Positions 25,632 through 38,589 of a stretch of DNA of 64,000 nt are shown here, one piece after another; position 1 is the first letter of the stretch; each line of letters opens with the position of its first letter. The translations under genes were made by a program, and so were the position numbers. The notes below the pieces were generated by a model. It was given only the letters and a program-made list of their open reading frames with translations. It ran no database searches and had not been told where the DNA came from. Origin of the DNA: Cocos nucifera (Eukaryota > Streptophyta > Magnoliopsida > Arecales > Arecaceae); NCBI GenBank assembly GCA_006176705.1, contig QRFJ01000021.1, positions 3,368,208 through 3,432,207 on the forward strand, given 5' to 3'.

Positions 25632-28600
25632 ATATGGATATCCGTCATCATCATAATTGGATGTATAATAGACTTTTATCAGGTCGAAAGGGATATACTG
25701 AATCATTTTAAAAAGGAGTGGAAGAATTTATTTCTTTTGCTTGCCAACAATCATGCTTTTTAAGTCATGAAAAAATTAAATATCCTTATTTAAAGTGCAA
25801 AAATCAAAAGTACTTAAGTCCCAATAAAGTGAAGGTTGATCTTTATAAAAAAGGATTTATATCAAATTATTGGTATTGGACATCACATGGAGAGAGTGAT
25901 CCTCATGTGGGTGGGATGTTTGATGTACATTCAAGTACTTCTAATAGTGCACAATTGGGTAGTGATGAACAGAATAAATATCAAGCTATAAATTTTGATA
26001 CTGTTGGCCTAGAATTTGGATTTCACTATGACCAAAATATGGAGAAGCCTCCAAATATGGATGCTTAAAACTTTTATGATATGCTAGATGCAGTACAACA
26101 ATCATTTTGGCCGAGATGTAATGATCACTCTGAGTTATCTATTGCTATTAGATTATTAAGCATAAAATCTGAGAAAAATATTTCACAACGATCTTTTAAT
26201 CAAATTGTGGGACTTATGAAAGTGACACATCCTCCTAATAATGTAATATCCCAAGATTTTTATAGAATGAAGAAATTAGTATCCAAACTTGGCCTTACTG
26301 CTGAAAAAATAGACTGTTGCATTAATGGTTATATGTTGTTTTATGGTGAGAATAACAAAGAAAAGAAATGCAAATTTTACAGTGCAGCTTATTATAAAAC
26401 ACTGAATATTATTAATAGACAACAGAAAGAGATCCCAATGAAAAGAATGCATTATTCATCCCTTATTCCTAAGTTAACAAGATTGTATGCTTCCTTGAGT
26501 TCTGCTCCACACATGAGATGGTACTATGAGAATAGACGGAAGTCAGGGGTGTTGTGTCACCCATTAGATGGAGAAGCTTGGAAACACTTTGATCAAATGT
26601 ATCCTAATTTTGCAACTAAATCATGAAATGTCAGTACGTGCTGATGGTTTTACACCATATGATTAATCAGCAGTACCATATTCTTGTTGGTCAGTAATTG
26701 TTATCCTTTACAATCTTCCTCTAGAACTATGCATGACTACTCCTTATATGTTTTTGATTTTGATTATTTCTGTTCCACATAATCCAAAAAGTAAGATAGA
26801 TGTGTATTTACAGCCTTTGATAGATGAGTTAAAAGTATTGCGGAAAGAATGTATCCTTATATATGATATTTCAAGAAAACAAAAGTTTATGATGAGAGCT
26901 GCATTAATGTGGACCATCAATGACTTGCCTGCATATGACATGTTGTCAGGGTAGAGTACAGCAGAAAAATTGGCATATCCATATTGTATGGAGCAATCGA
27001 AGGCATTCACTTTGAAATATGGTGGTAAAAATTCTTGATTTGATTGTCATCGCTAATTTTTGCCTATAGATCATGTATTAAGAAGAAATAGGGATGCATT
27101 CTATAAAAATCGGATCAAAAAAGACCAACCTCCTCATAGGTTGACTGGGAATGAAGTATGGGAAGCTGTTTCTTCTCTTCCAAAGATAAATAAAAAGAGT
27201 TCATACAGATGTGATGGATATGGGGTTAGGCATACTTGGATAAAGCAAAGCATATTTTTGGAGTTACCATATTGGAAAACTAATTTAATCAGACATAATT
27301 TAGATATGATGCACATAGAATAAAATATTTTTGATAATGTGTTTAACACAGTCATGGATATTAAAGGCAAAACCAAAGACAATGTGAAAGCGAGAATAGA
27401 TTTAAAAGAGTACTGTAAGTGAAGAGATTTAGAGTTGCAAGAATTAGCTAATGGGAAAGTGATGAAATTGAAAGCAAAATTCACCTTAACCATGGAGCAG
27501 AAAAGAGCTGTATGTAAATGGATAAAAGAGTTAAAAATACCTGATGGATATGCCTCCAATTTGTGCAGATGTGTAAATTTGAAAGAAGAAAAATTATTTG
27601 GAATGAAAAGTCATGACTATCATGTGTTTATGGAGTGTTTGTTGTCAATTGCCTTTAGTGCACTACCAGATCAAGTATGGAAGCCTATAACTGAGTTAAG
27701 TAATTTTTTTAAGGATTTGTGCTCAATAGTGTTGCGGGTGGATGAATTATTATAGATAGAACAAAATATTATTGTCATACTATGTAAATTGGAGTAGATT
27801 TTTCCATCTGGATTCTTTGACTCAATGGAATATTTACCTATTCATTTACCATATGAAGCAAGAGTTGGTGGTCCCGTTCAATATCAATGGATGTATCCTT
27901 TTGAGAGATAAGTAATTATTATTTTAATTTAATGAAACTAATATGGTGCTTTAATTATTATAAATTACTGAAATTATTGTGCACTTATCTATTCATTTAA
28001 TTATTGTAGATTTCTTAATAAATTAAAATAGATGGTTAACAATAAAGCTCATGTAGAAGGGTCCATATGCGAGGCATACTTATACCAAGAGACTTCTCAT
28101 TTTTGTTCATATTATTTCGAACCTCATATATAGTCAATAAGAAATAGAGTTGGACGAAATGATGATAAGGTGAAGATGAGACAATCCCACCAATTATGTC
28201 AATCTTTAATAAACCTAGCCATCTATCTGAAACTTGTAAAAGTCAATATCTGGATGATAGAGAATTAGCTACTGCGCATTTACATGTATTACTTAACTAT
28301 GATGAGGTTCAACCATATATTGGATAAGTGAAAATACTTATTGATTAATTAACTTCATATTATATTAAATATTACATTACAAATAGTATTATAATTGTGA
28401 GATATTTTGTTCAACATTTACAAGCATCCACACCAAATATTAGTGCCACTGACATTGATTCTAGGATTTTGGATCTATGTAAGTATGCTGATGCCCTTAG
28501 TATTTATATCAATGCATGTTATCTAAATTATAAGCTTATTAATGCTTTTTGGTTATATCGTGTATAGGTTCACAATCGAGATAATTTAGTATAGAATCAA

Positions 28601-29335
28601 TATTTGCATGACTTAGCATAGGGTCCTAAGAGAGAGGTTCATACACGGCCTACTTACTTTGTCAATCATTATAAGTTTCACACAGAAAAATAGAGTGTGG
28701 GAAAAAAAACTATTAATAGTGGAGTGTGCGTTAAGGGTTCTGACCAAGAAGATGAAGAAAGTTATTATTATGGTATCCTTAAGGAGATAGTGCAGCTAGA
28801 ATATCCAAGGCATCCAATGAAATGATTGGTGCTATTTAATTGTGAATGGTTTGATATTGTGATAAATCATGGCATGAAGGTGCATAAATAATATGGAATT
28901 ATAGAGATTTGACATACTCAAAGGTATGCAAGGTTTGATTCCTTCATATTTGCAGAAAATATGATTCAAGTATATGATCTACTTTATCCTGAAAAAACAA
29001 GGGACAAGGTACAATGGTGGGTTGTCTTCAAGACCAAACCAAGGGATACAGTGGATGATCGATATACATTGGAGGTTGCTTACCAAGATCATGCAATGTC
29101 CTATGTCGATATTACAATGAATGATGATCCACTCGAAAATTTAAGAGACATTGAGGGTGATTTTGAGGAAGTTGAGGGATATGATAATACGAACTTAGAC
29201 ATAGATGAGAAAGATGTGGAGGAAGAAGATATGAAGGATGATGCAGAGGAAGAAGATTTTGATGACAATGATGATTCAGAAGATGAAGACAAAAATCATG
29301 ACCAATATGATAATTTATCAGATGATGATAAATAG
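25632..29335 (+). pseudogene. TNPD-type CACTA transposase (TNP2) remnant
   Basis: Starts MDIRHHHNWMYNRLLSGRKG (25632), the transposase-associated N-terminal domain, and continues after a stop at about 25710 with EEFISFACQQ, SYWYWTSHGE-like text and an H/C-rich stretch. The TNP2 domain (Transposase_21) follows: NQIVGLMK, KIDCCINGYMLFY and the CKFY zinc-like region (26081-26626), then RLTGNEVWEAV, LIRHNLDMMHIE and LFGMKSHDYHVFM (27120-27640). A DUF4218-like part reads FFDSMEYLPIHLPYEARVGGP (about 27820-27880). A DUF4216-like part is at 28820-29100 and an acidic Asp/Glu tail ends at 29335. Introns are likely around 27910-28015 and 28320-28400. Several stops and frameshifts make it non-functional. 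Confidence 0.85.
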
Positions 29336-29910
29336 TTTTAAATGCTTTTCATCATTAATGCAGGTAAGTTTATCCAACTTATATCTTTAATCTAATTGTT
29401 AAAAAATATAATATTCTTTTATATTTATTGTAGATGTTAGATATAAATGATCATAAAGAAACATTTTTTGGTGGAAGCCGCCCTATGAAGAAGCGACCTT
29501 TCTCCACTATCCCATCTCCATCATCCTCGACTATCCCACCACCACCATCTATTATCCCACCTTCCACCATTTTTATGGCACCATACCTGACTCCACCAGC
29601 TTTGATGCTAGGTATGCATACAACACCTCTTGCTGGATCACCTTCTTTATATTCAGGATCCTCTATCCATTCTGCAGCATCTTTTATCCATCCTGCAGCA
29701 CCTGTCTATCCTAGATGACGTCCTATCCATTCAGGGTCATCTTTTGTGCATTCAGGGTCACCTACTGATCCTTCAACATCTCCTATTCCTTCTACTTATC
29801 TTGAGGCTAGTTGTTTCCAGAATATTGAAGAGACAGACTAGCGATAGTATGCCAATGTTATACCTTGATGAAAATCGGTAAGTGATAATTTTATTTTAGA
29901 ATATCATAAT

Positions 29911-30927
29911 TGTTGGGGATAAACCCCGCTCCTGTCGAAGTCTAGTTCGATGGTCAGTCTAATGCAACCAGTGGCCACGGAAGAGCTTCAGAGGATGGGT
30001 CTTGAGCCGAACTCCTTCAACCGACCGAACTCCTCAAGCGGCCATCCCTTCAGCCGGTCGAGCTCCTTCGAACACCTCAATAGTCGAGCTTCTTCGGACT
30101 CCCAGCGTCCGGATCGAACCCCCTCAGCCGACCGAACTACATAGCAGTCGAGCTCCTTGGACTCCCAACAGTCGGACTTTAACCGAACTCAACCGTCAAG
30201 CTTCAGTCAGACTCTCGCAAGAGCCAAACTCTCTCAGCATCATTCTAGCCAGGCGCCTGCGGGAGTGAAACTTCCTCCAAGCTTCCTCTTTGGCCGAATT
30301 TCTTTAGGGGTTGGACTTCTCACCGACCGAGCTCCTACCAAACTTTTCAGCGATCGAGCCTTAGCCACGCACCTCCAGCCAAACGCCTGTGGGAGCCGAA
30401 CTTCTTTCGAGCTTCCTTTTCAAGAGTTCGAACTCCTCCAAAATGGGCATACGTCGAAGCCCTCCAACCCTTCATTCGGTTCGGAGCGGCTTAACATCAA
30501 GACAGCTGCAGCCATCACCATCAGTCCGTCGTAAGCGACAGCAATCCGCTGTCAGGCAGTGATGGCTGTCACCCTTAACTCATTACAGATGATATCTTTT
30601 CATGAGACTGATTTCGTCGAACCTCGAGCGGCCCGCCAGCACGCGGCTACAGCTGTCACCATCAAGTTTCGCTATAAAAAGAATCCTCCAGATACGCTAA
30701 CTCGAATCTCTCTGATCTCTAAGATCTCTTCTTCATCTCTAAGCTCTACGAAAATCATTTTCGAGCACTCCATTCTTGTTGGCTGGAGCTGACTTGATCG
30801 TCGAAGGGTCCTACCGGAGCCACCTCCCACCGACTCTAGACGAAACTTTATTTTACAGATCTTCGATGGCGACCTCATCGACCTCCACTTCAATGAATTT
30901 CGACGACGACCGATTTCTACGTCAATA
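29911..30927 (+). repeat. 5' LTR of the gag-only element
   Basis: 1017 bp, with a promoter-like TATAAAAA at 30673-30680, about 255 bases before the LTR end. Reiterated TCGAGCTCCTT and CCGAACTCC words occur through the first 600 bases. Confidence 0.88.
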
Positions 30928-31046
30928 GATTGGTGCTAGAGGAAGGGCCCAAAACCTTCGAGGTTCTCTTGTTCTTAAAGGAGTGCTCGATGATGATTTT
31001 TTTTTGCTCTCTTCAGAGATCTCTCTTTTCTCTTCTGAAGAAAAAA

Positions 31047-33300
31047 TGCCTTCCAAGAGAGCTTCGACTCAATGCTCGATGACCTCCGTGGTCCGATCTC
31101 GTCCAGATCCGTCTATTCCTACTTCAGTCCCGGCAGCTCAGGTTTCACCTGTACCCACGGTAGATATGAAGTGGTTCGACCTACTTGTCCGATAGATCCA
31201 TGGCCTCACGAAGGCATTGCAGGCCATACAGTAGCCCCCGGTGACGATCCCACCAAGAAGTCCACCATCGAAATATCAAAAATCGACCCCAACGAAGAGT
31301 ACTAGGGCCAGCATACCCATCGCCCTAAGGGAGGAGAAATGGAGAGCAGAAGTTTTTCCGCAGAAGGAAAATGAAGTTTGGCAGTGCAAGCGAGGCCGAA
31401 CCCCCCCTCGAGCCCGTCATCGAGGAAGTCCCGATAGAGGGGCATGAACATCTCCGGGAGAAGATTTTGCAAGAAGGCAGAATGAAGTTCGATCGCGTCC
31501 AAGGAGGTGGAATGAAGTTCGGCCACGTCCACGACCTCCCCAGCGCAAGTAAGGCCGAACTTCACCTCGAGCTCACCACCAAGAAAGCCCCGATAAAAGA
31601 ATATGAAGTCCTCCCGATGAAAGCCGAAGTGAAGTTCGGCACAAGCAAGGCCGAACTTACCCTCGAGTATGTCATCAACGAAACCCCCTATAAAGAATTC
31701 ACAGGAGGTGGAATGAAGTTTGGGCAAGCAAAGTCGAGCTCCACCTCAAGCTCATCGTCAAGAAAGTCCAGACAAAAGAAGTAGAAAATTCTTCCACAGA
31801 AGCTTTCACGGAAAAGTGGAATGAAGATCGACAGCACAAGAAAAGCCGAGCTCCACCTCAAGCTCATCGTCAAGAAAGTTCGAACAAAAGAAGCAGGAAG
31901 TTCTCCCACGAAAGCTTTCGCGGGAAAGCGGAATGAAGTTCGGCAGTGCAAGAAAAGCCGAGCTCCCCCTCGAGCTCGTCGTCAAGGAAGTCTAGACAAA
32001 AGAAGTAGAAAGTTCGGCGTAAACGAGGGCGAAACGAAGTTCTTCCATGGAATGAAGTTCGACGCAAGTGAGGTCGAACTCCACCTCGAAGCTCATCATC
32101 GAGGAAGCCCCGACAAAGGGGCATGAAGTCCTCCTGCAGAAGCTTTCGCAGAAAAGCAGAATGAAGTTCGGCAATGCAAGGAAAGCCAAGCTCCACTCAA
32201 GCTCGTCGTCAAGAAAGTCCGGATAAAAGAAGCAGAAAGTTCTCCCGCGAAAGCTTTTACGAAAAAGTGGAATGAAGTTCGACAGTGCAAGGAAAGTCGA
32301 GCTCCCCCTCGAGCTCGTCGTCAAGGAAGTCTGGACAAAAGAAGCAGGAAGTTCGGTGCAAGTGAGGACGGAACGAAGTTCTCCCACGGAATGAAGTTCG
32401 GCGCAAGTGAGGCCAAACTCCACCTCGAAGCTCATCATCGAAGAAGCCCCGATAAAGGAGCATGAAGTTCTCCCGCGGAAGCTTTTGCGGGAAAGTGGAA
32501 TGAAGTTCGACGCAAGCAAGGCCAAACTCCCCCCTCAAACATCATCATCGAAATGAAGTTCGGCGCAAGTGAGGCCGAACTCCCGCTCGAGTATGTCACC
32601 AAGGAAGCCCCTTACAAAGATTTCACAGGAGGTGAGATGAAGTTCGGCCACGCTCACAACCGCCCCAGGGCAAGCGAGGACTCCCTCTCAAGTATGACTT
32701 CGAGGAAGCCCTGACAAAGGGGCATGAAGTTCTTCCGTAGGTTTCACAAAGGAACGGAATAAAGTTCGACCGCGCTTACGACCTTCAGAGCGCATGGCCC
32801 AAACTTTTCGAGCTCGCCACCAAGGAATTCCCAACAAAAGGGTGCGAAGAAGTTTCCCTCTCGAAAGGTTTCGCGACTGCGCCTCCCTCAACGCTCCTCG
32901 AACTTAGATTCTCACCGAAGTTAGGAACCAGCTGTCAAGATCAGAAGGATTACGGTCTCCCCCAAATAAGCATGATCGAAGCAAGTACTGCCTCTACCAC
33001 CGCGACCACGACCACGACACTGAGGAATGCATCCAGCTGTGAGATAAAATTAAGGAGCTGCTGGGTAAATTTCTTCGGTAGGAGAAGATCGGCTAAGGGT
33101 GCTGCCGTAACTAGAAACTATAAGGTCGACCGCCTCACGGCATCATCAACATTATCTCGGGGAGGGGCTAGGTACATCGACGATTCGTCACCTCCCAGCA
33201 TCAAGAGAAGCATGCTCCAAATTGAGGAGGCTAGCATGAGATAGAAAAGATCGCCCGCATGAAGAAACGTGGGGGAATCACGCTACCACGACCCTAAAAT
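31047..33300 (+). pseudogene. Decayed gag with internal tandem expansion
   Basis: Starts MPSKRASTQCSMTSV (31047), matching MPPRRASTRC at 61493 in the sister copy. The body is then replaced or inflated by about eleven ~112-bp units (31369-32560). The C-terminal knuckle region reads KYCLYHRDHDHDTEECIQL at about 32980-33040, the Cys-His pattern of Tat-lineage gypsy gag proteins. The central capsid (retrotransposon gag) domain is missing, unlike the sister copy. Frames are interrupted throughout. Confidence 0.7.
31369..32560 (+). repeat. ~112-bp tandem array inside gag
   Basis: AATGAAGTTCGGC-type starts recur at about 31369, 31482, 31712, 31821, 31933, 32054, 32160, 32271, 32390 and 32499, spaced 106-121 bases. 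Each unit also has GCCGAACTCCACCTCGAGCTC and GAAGCTTTCGCGGGAAAG words. The sister copy has this motif only once, near 62595. Confidence 0.75.
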
Positions 33301-33423
33301 ATATGGAATTCAGGAATGCATTGCCAGTAACTTTCTTTCAATAAATTTTTTTTCTTTCAATAATATTATTTCTAAACGCAAAAACTATGCGATGACAGAA
33401 AAAAAGTAGTCAATAATTGCCAC

Positions 33424-34560
33424 GTTAGGAACAGAAGGAGAACCTCATCCTAACGCGAGCAACAACCTCGACCAGAGATAAGATCTCTCCCGAGCGACCG
33501 AGTCAACCTCGACTAGAGATAAGATCTCTCCCAAGTGACCGTGGGTCCGTTAGGAATAGGAGGAGAACCTCGTCCTAATACGAGCAACAACCTCGGCTAG
33601 AGATAAGATCTCTCCCAAGCGACCGAGTCAATCCTCGACCAGAGATAAGATCTCTCCCGAGCGACCGTGGGTCCGTTAGGAATAGGAGAAGAATCTCATC
33701 CTAACACGAGCAACAACCTCGGCTAGAGATAAGATCTCTCCCGAACGACCAAGTCAACCTCGGCTAGAGATAAGATCTCTTTCGAGCGACCGTGAACAAC
33801 CTCGGCCAGAGATAAGATCTCTTCGAGCGATCGAGTCAACCTCGGCTAGAGATAAGATCTCTTCCGAGCGACCGTGGCCCATTAGGAACAGGAGAAGAAC
33901 CTCGTCCTAATGCGAGCAATAACCTCGGCTGGAGATAAGATCTCTTTCGAGCGACCATTGACAACCTCGACTAGAGATAAGATCTCTTTCGAGCGATCGA
34001 GTCAACCTCAGCTAGAGATAAGATCTCTCCGAGCGACCGAGTCAACCTCTGCTAGAGATAAGATCTCTCTCGAGCGACCATGGGTCCGATAGAAATAGGA
34101 GGAGAATCTCGTTCTAACACGAGCAACAACATCGGCTAGAGATAAAATCTCTTCCGAGCGTCCGAACCAAGCTCGACTGTAGGAGATAAGATCTCCCCCG
34201 AGAGCCCGCATCAACCTCGATCGTAGGAGATAAGATCTCCTCCGAGCGATCATGTCAACCTCGGCTGCAGAGCTTCAACTTCAACCTCGGTCAGAGATAA
34301 GATCTCTCCCGAGCGGCCGAGACAACCCCGGCCAGAGATAAGATCGGAGACAACCTCGTCCCGAGATCAGATCTCTTCCGAGTGCCCATGTTAACCTCGG
34401 CTGTTGGATACAATATCGCCCCCAAGGAGCTCAACCTCCGACCTCAATCACAGCAGGCGAAGCCTACCTTAACCTCAGTTTGAGATAAGATCTCCCCCGG
34501 GCCTCAACTTCGACATCAACTTTAGCTGGAGATGAGATCTCCTCCGAGCTTCGATCTGAA
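33424..34560 (+). repeat. 3' tandem array with AGAGATAAGATCTCT dyads
   Basis: About 20 copies of the dyad AGAGAT-AAG-ATCTCT in units of roughly 38-40 bases (CAACCTCGGCTAGAGATAAG...CCCGAGCGACC). A spacer with GTTAGGAATAGGAGGAGAA recurs about every 124 bases at first (33424, 33548, 33672). The array lies between gag and the 3' LTR. Such 3'-region tandem repeats are known in plant Tat-lineage elements. Confidence 0.85.
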
Positions 34561-34647
34561 TCAGCACGGAGCTCAGAAGAAAACTTCGACAGTCGCCTTT
34601 TCTACACTCTCTTTCTTTGAGTTTCAAACTCGGGAGTGGGGGGCTAC

Positions 34648-35663
34648 TGTTGGAGATAAACCCCACTCCTGTCGAAGTCTAGTTCGATGCTCAACCTAAT
34701 GCAACCAATGGCCACGGAAGAGCTTCAAGGGATGGGTCTTGAGCTGAACCCCTTCAGCCGATCGAACTCCTCAAGCGACCGTCCCTTCAACCGATCGAGC
34801 TCCTTCAGACTCCTCAGTGGTCGAGCTTCTTCGGACTCCTAGCGTCCGGATCGAACCTCCTCAGTCGATCAAACTACATAGTGATCGAGCTCCTTGGACT
34901 CCCAACAGTCGGGCTTTAGCCGAACTCAATCGTCGAGCTTCAGTCAGACTTCCGTAAGAGCCAAACTCTCTCCACGTCGTTCCAGCCAGGCGCCTGCGAG
35001 AGCGAAACTCCCTCCAAGCTTCCTCTTCGGCTGAATTTCTTCAAGGGTCGGACTTCTCACCGATCGAGCTCCTACCGAACTTTCCAGCGATCAAGCCTTA
35101 GCCGCGCACCTCCAGCCAAACGCCTATGGGAGCTGAACTCCTTTCGAGCTTCCTCTTCAGGAGTTCGAACTTCTCCAAAATGGGCACACGTCGAAGCCCT
35201 CCAACCCTTCATTCGACCCCAAGTGGCTCAACATCAAGACAGCTACAACCATCACCATCAGTCCGTCGCAAGCGACAGCAATCCGTTGTCAGGCGACGAT
35301 GGCTGTCACCCTCAACTCGCTGCAGACGATACCTTCTCGTGAGACTATTCCATCGAACCTCGAGCGGCCCGCCAACATGCGGCTACAGCTGTCGCCATCA
35401 AGCTCCGCTATAAAAAGGATCCTCCAAATATGTTAACTCGAATCTCTCTGATCTCTAAGATCTCACCTTCATCTCTAAGCTCTACAGAAATCATTTCCGA
35501 GCACTCTATTTCTGTTGGTCGGAGCTGACTTGATCGTCGGAGGATCCTATCGGAGCCACCCTCCACCGACTCCGGATGGAACTTTATTTTGTAGATCTCC
35601 GATGACGACCTCATCGGCCTCCACTCCAATGGATTCCGACGATGATCGATTTCTACATCAACA
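34648..35663 (+). repeat. 3' LTR of the gag-only element
   Basis: 1016 bp, with TATAAAAA at 35409-35416. Its end CATCAACA is followed directly by the ATAAT duplication. Confidence 0.88.
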
Positions 35664-37254
35664 ATAATCATTTTAGCATTTTTAATATATTTGATCTACG
35701 TTGGCTAATATTTATTATTTGTAGGTTCTTACCTTCTCACCCAGTTGCTAATGCTATTGTTGAAATTTTGAGGAGCCATTTTAGTGAGGCATGGGTATCT
35801 TGAAAAAAAATATCTAATAATGTTAGAGATATATGGTTTGTTGAGTTCAAGGTAAGTAATGATATTTATGAATTTAATTTAATTTCTATATTCATTGTAG
35901 AGGAGATATCGGTATGTGCTACCAAATGATCAATGGGCAAGAAAAAATTTGAAAAACATGATGTGGCTCGTTTGAAAGATCTTCTTGCTAATTCTCGTAA
36001 AAATATGGAGCGACCATCTTGGCTTGAAGATCATATATGGGATAGATTGTGTCAGCACTGGCATACTACCTAATATTAGGAGAAGTGTGAAAAAGCAAAA
36101 CAAAATCGTGCTTCTGATTGTGAAGGTTTTGGTGCTTCTCTTTATACCGGTGGCTCCATCACTATATCTTAGCATCGACATAATATAGTTAAATTTAAAT
36201 TTTTTTATTTATCATATTTAGTTCGTACTTATAAAATAGGTTCATAAATTATTTTAATTGATATTTGTATTACAGACTATGAAGATTAGTGTTGTGCCAT
36301 CCTCATCTGAATTATTTATTCACACCCATCAGAAGAAGGATAAAAGTTAGGTGGATAGGAGATCAGAGTATATTAGTGTAAGTAATATAATATATTATAT
36401 TACTTTCAAATCTTATTTTATGCAAACTGAGATAAATTTGATAGGTTGAATTTAGATGTAATATAGAGAAGGCACAATCTTAGAGAGCATCTGTTCCTGA
36501 CCAACAGTAGCCTCCACCATCAAAGTTGGATGTATGGGTTCACACAATTGGTGGAAAGAAAAAAGAAAGGATCTATGGTCTAGGATTAGAGTCAATTGTA
36601 TTGACAGGTCCATCATATTTTTACGGCCAAACTTCATCATGCTCATAATGGATCCAAAATCAACAACTTTAAGAGCAAAAGAGGAAGCTTGAAACTGAAT
36701 GGAATTCTTAAGTGGAGGCTGTCGAACGTAAAAAGGATGAACTTAGAAGGAGGGTGGAATATAATGAAAAAAAGCTTGAAGCAAATAATAAATTACTGTG
36801 TGAGCTACTTGCAAAGATAAATTTTCAGTCCTCATCCAGTTTTGAAGTATCTCCTAGTTTTCAACCATCTCCTTCGCAACCACCTATTTTACGGTCATAT
36901 GCTCCTTCATACCCAGAAAGAGATGATATTGAGGAAGAGGAGGAAGGACAGGAGGATACTGATTAGATTTATTTACATACTTTTTTAAATTTTTATTAGT
37001 TTATGTTATGTTGAGGATTGTGCATATATTTTGTGAATATATATTACTTTAGCTTACTTTAGTTTTTTGATATACTTTTAGGTGACAATATAGTTCTTTA
37101 TAATCTCTTATGACACTTATTATCTTACAAGCTCTATATATTTTATTGGTATCACTTGTTTTTGATACATGTGATAGTTTCAGGGTATATTAAATAAGTG
37201 TTGCATTTGGCACGAGATATACTAAACAAGTGATATGTTTGGAGGTATGCTATG

Positions 37255-38520
37255 GTCTCTTTTTCTTATTCCCATATGATATGTTAAATCTGATGGGTAT
37301 AATATTGATTTTGATTGCCGTATTCTTTTGGTTGCCTTCTGATTATCATTGATGATGATCCAAACTTAATGGATATTGAAGGAAATAGCTCCACAGATAT
37401 TTTATGGCATCTTTTTTTTTTAAATTTTTATATGATGTGCTAAACCTGATGGATGTCGATCAATTTTGCTAATCAGGCTTTTTATGGTGCTTACTTATTT
37501 TGCCATGATTATGATACATTTAGCACGAGGTATGATAAATAAGTGATACATTTGCCATGAGATATGCTATGGTTTTTTTTCTTATTCCCACATGATGTGT
37601 TAAATCTGATGGGTTCAATATCAATTTTGGTTGCCGTATTTTTTTAGTTGCCTTCTTGTTTTCACTGTTAATGATCCAAAATTAATGGATATTGAAGAGA
37701 ATGGCTCCACAGATATACTATGGCATCTTTTTTTTATTTCCATATGATGTGCTAAACCTGATGGGTGTCGATCGATTTTGCTTGCTAAATTCTTATGGTT
37801 ACTTATTTTGCCATGATTATGATACATTTGGTAGGAGGTATGATAAACAAGTGATATATTTGCCACGAGGTATGCTATGTTTTTTTTTTCTTATTCCCAC
37901 ATGATGTGTTAAACCTGATGGGTTCAAAAATAATTTTGCTTATTGTATTCTTTTGGTTGCCTTCTTGTTTTCTCTGATGATAATCCAAACTTAATCGATA
38001 TTGAAGGAAAAGGCTCCATAGATATACTATAGCATCTTTTTCTTATTCTCATATGATGTGTTAAATCTGATGGATGACGATCGATTTTGCTTGCTAAGTT
38101 CTTATGGTTGCTTATTTACTTTGCCATCCTTATGATACATTTGGCATGAGGTATGTTAAACAATGGATACATTTGGCACGAAGTATATTATTATCTCTTT
38201 TTCTTATTCCCATATGATGTATTAAACATGGTGGGTGCCAATCGATTTTGCTTGCTATTTTCTTTTAGTTGTCTTCTTATTTTTTCTGATGATGATCCAA
38301 ACTTAATGGATATTAAAGAAAATAGCTCTATGGATATACTATGACCTCTTTTTCTTTTTTCCATATGATGTGTTAAACCTGATGGGAATTTGCTTTTAGC
38401 TAACAATAGAGGAATTTTTTGTGATATATTTCGCACGAGATATACTAAACAAATAAAATATTTGGCACAACATATGCTATATCATTTTTATTTTTTTATG
38501 ATGGGTTAAAGTTGATAGTT
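37255..38520 (+). repeat. ~155-bp tandem array with alternating unit types
   Basis: CATATGATGTGTTAAACCTGATGGG-like cores start near 37270, 37430, 37588, 37744, 37900, 38050, 38210 and 38360, a spacing of 151-160. Odd and even units differ after the core (GGTTCAATATC... against GGTGTCGATCGATTTTGC...), giving a dimer of about 310 bases. It lies downstream of TNPA within the CACTA. Confidence 0.8.
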
Positions 38521-38589
38521 GCTGATGGATTTTACTTGCTATATTCTTATGATTGCTTATTTATTTTTTTTGATGATGATCTAAACTTA

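Larger units (their letters stand above)
29911..35663 (+). mobile_element. Gag-only LTR retrotransposon (Tat-like), complete copy
   Basis: LTRs at 29911-30927 and 34648-35663 begin TGTTGGGGATAAACCCC / TGTTGGAGATAAACCCC and end in CAATA / CAACA. Exact target duplications ATAAT lie at 29906-29910 and 35664-35668. A primer-site region GATTGGTGCTAGAGG follows the 5' LTR and a GAGTGGGGGGCTAC purine tract precedes the 3' LTR. The interior has a gag remnant, a 112-bp repeat expansion and a 3' tandem array, but no protease, RT, RNase H or integrase. It belongs to the same family as 60095-64000. By eye the LTRs differ at about one base in ten over their first 250 bases. Confidence 0.88.
29434..36966 (+). 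pseudogene. TNPA-type CACTA protein (Transposase_24), split by a retroelement
   Basis: The first exon (29434-29877) encodes a Pro/Ser-rich N-terminus. A donor GTAAGT at 29878 pairs with an acceptor TTTGTAG ending at 35724, joining DENR to FLPSHPVANAIVEILRSHF. The gag-only LTR element sits in this intron. Next exons read RRYRYVLPNDQWARK, then after a frameshift EKHDVARLKDLLANSRKNME and CEKAKQNRASDCEGF with YTGGSI, then SSSELFIHTHQKKDKS (36301-36350), and a coiled-coil-like ERKKDELRRRVEYNEKKLEA with an acidic end (36712-36966). This order matches plant Ptta/En/Spm Transposase_24 proteins. Stops such as the TAG in a YQEK motif show decay. Confidence 0.8.

Noticed and set aside
31302..32538. Minus-strand frames such as those with TSFRFPAKAFVGE repeats
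   Set aside because: Antisense translation of the 112-bp gag repeat array.
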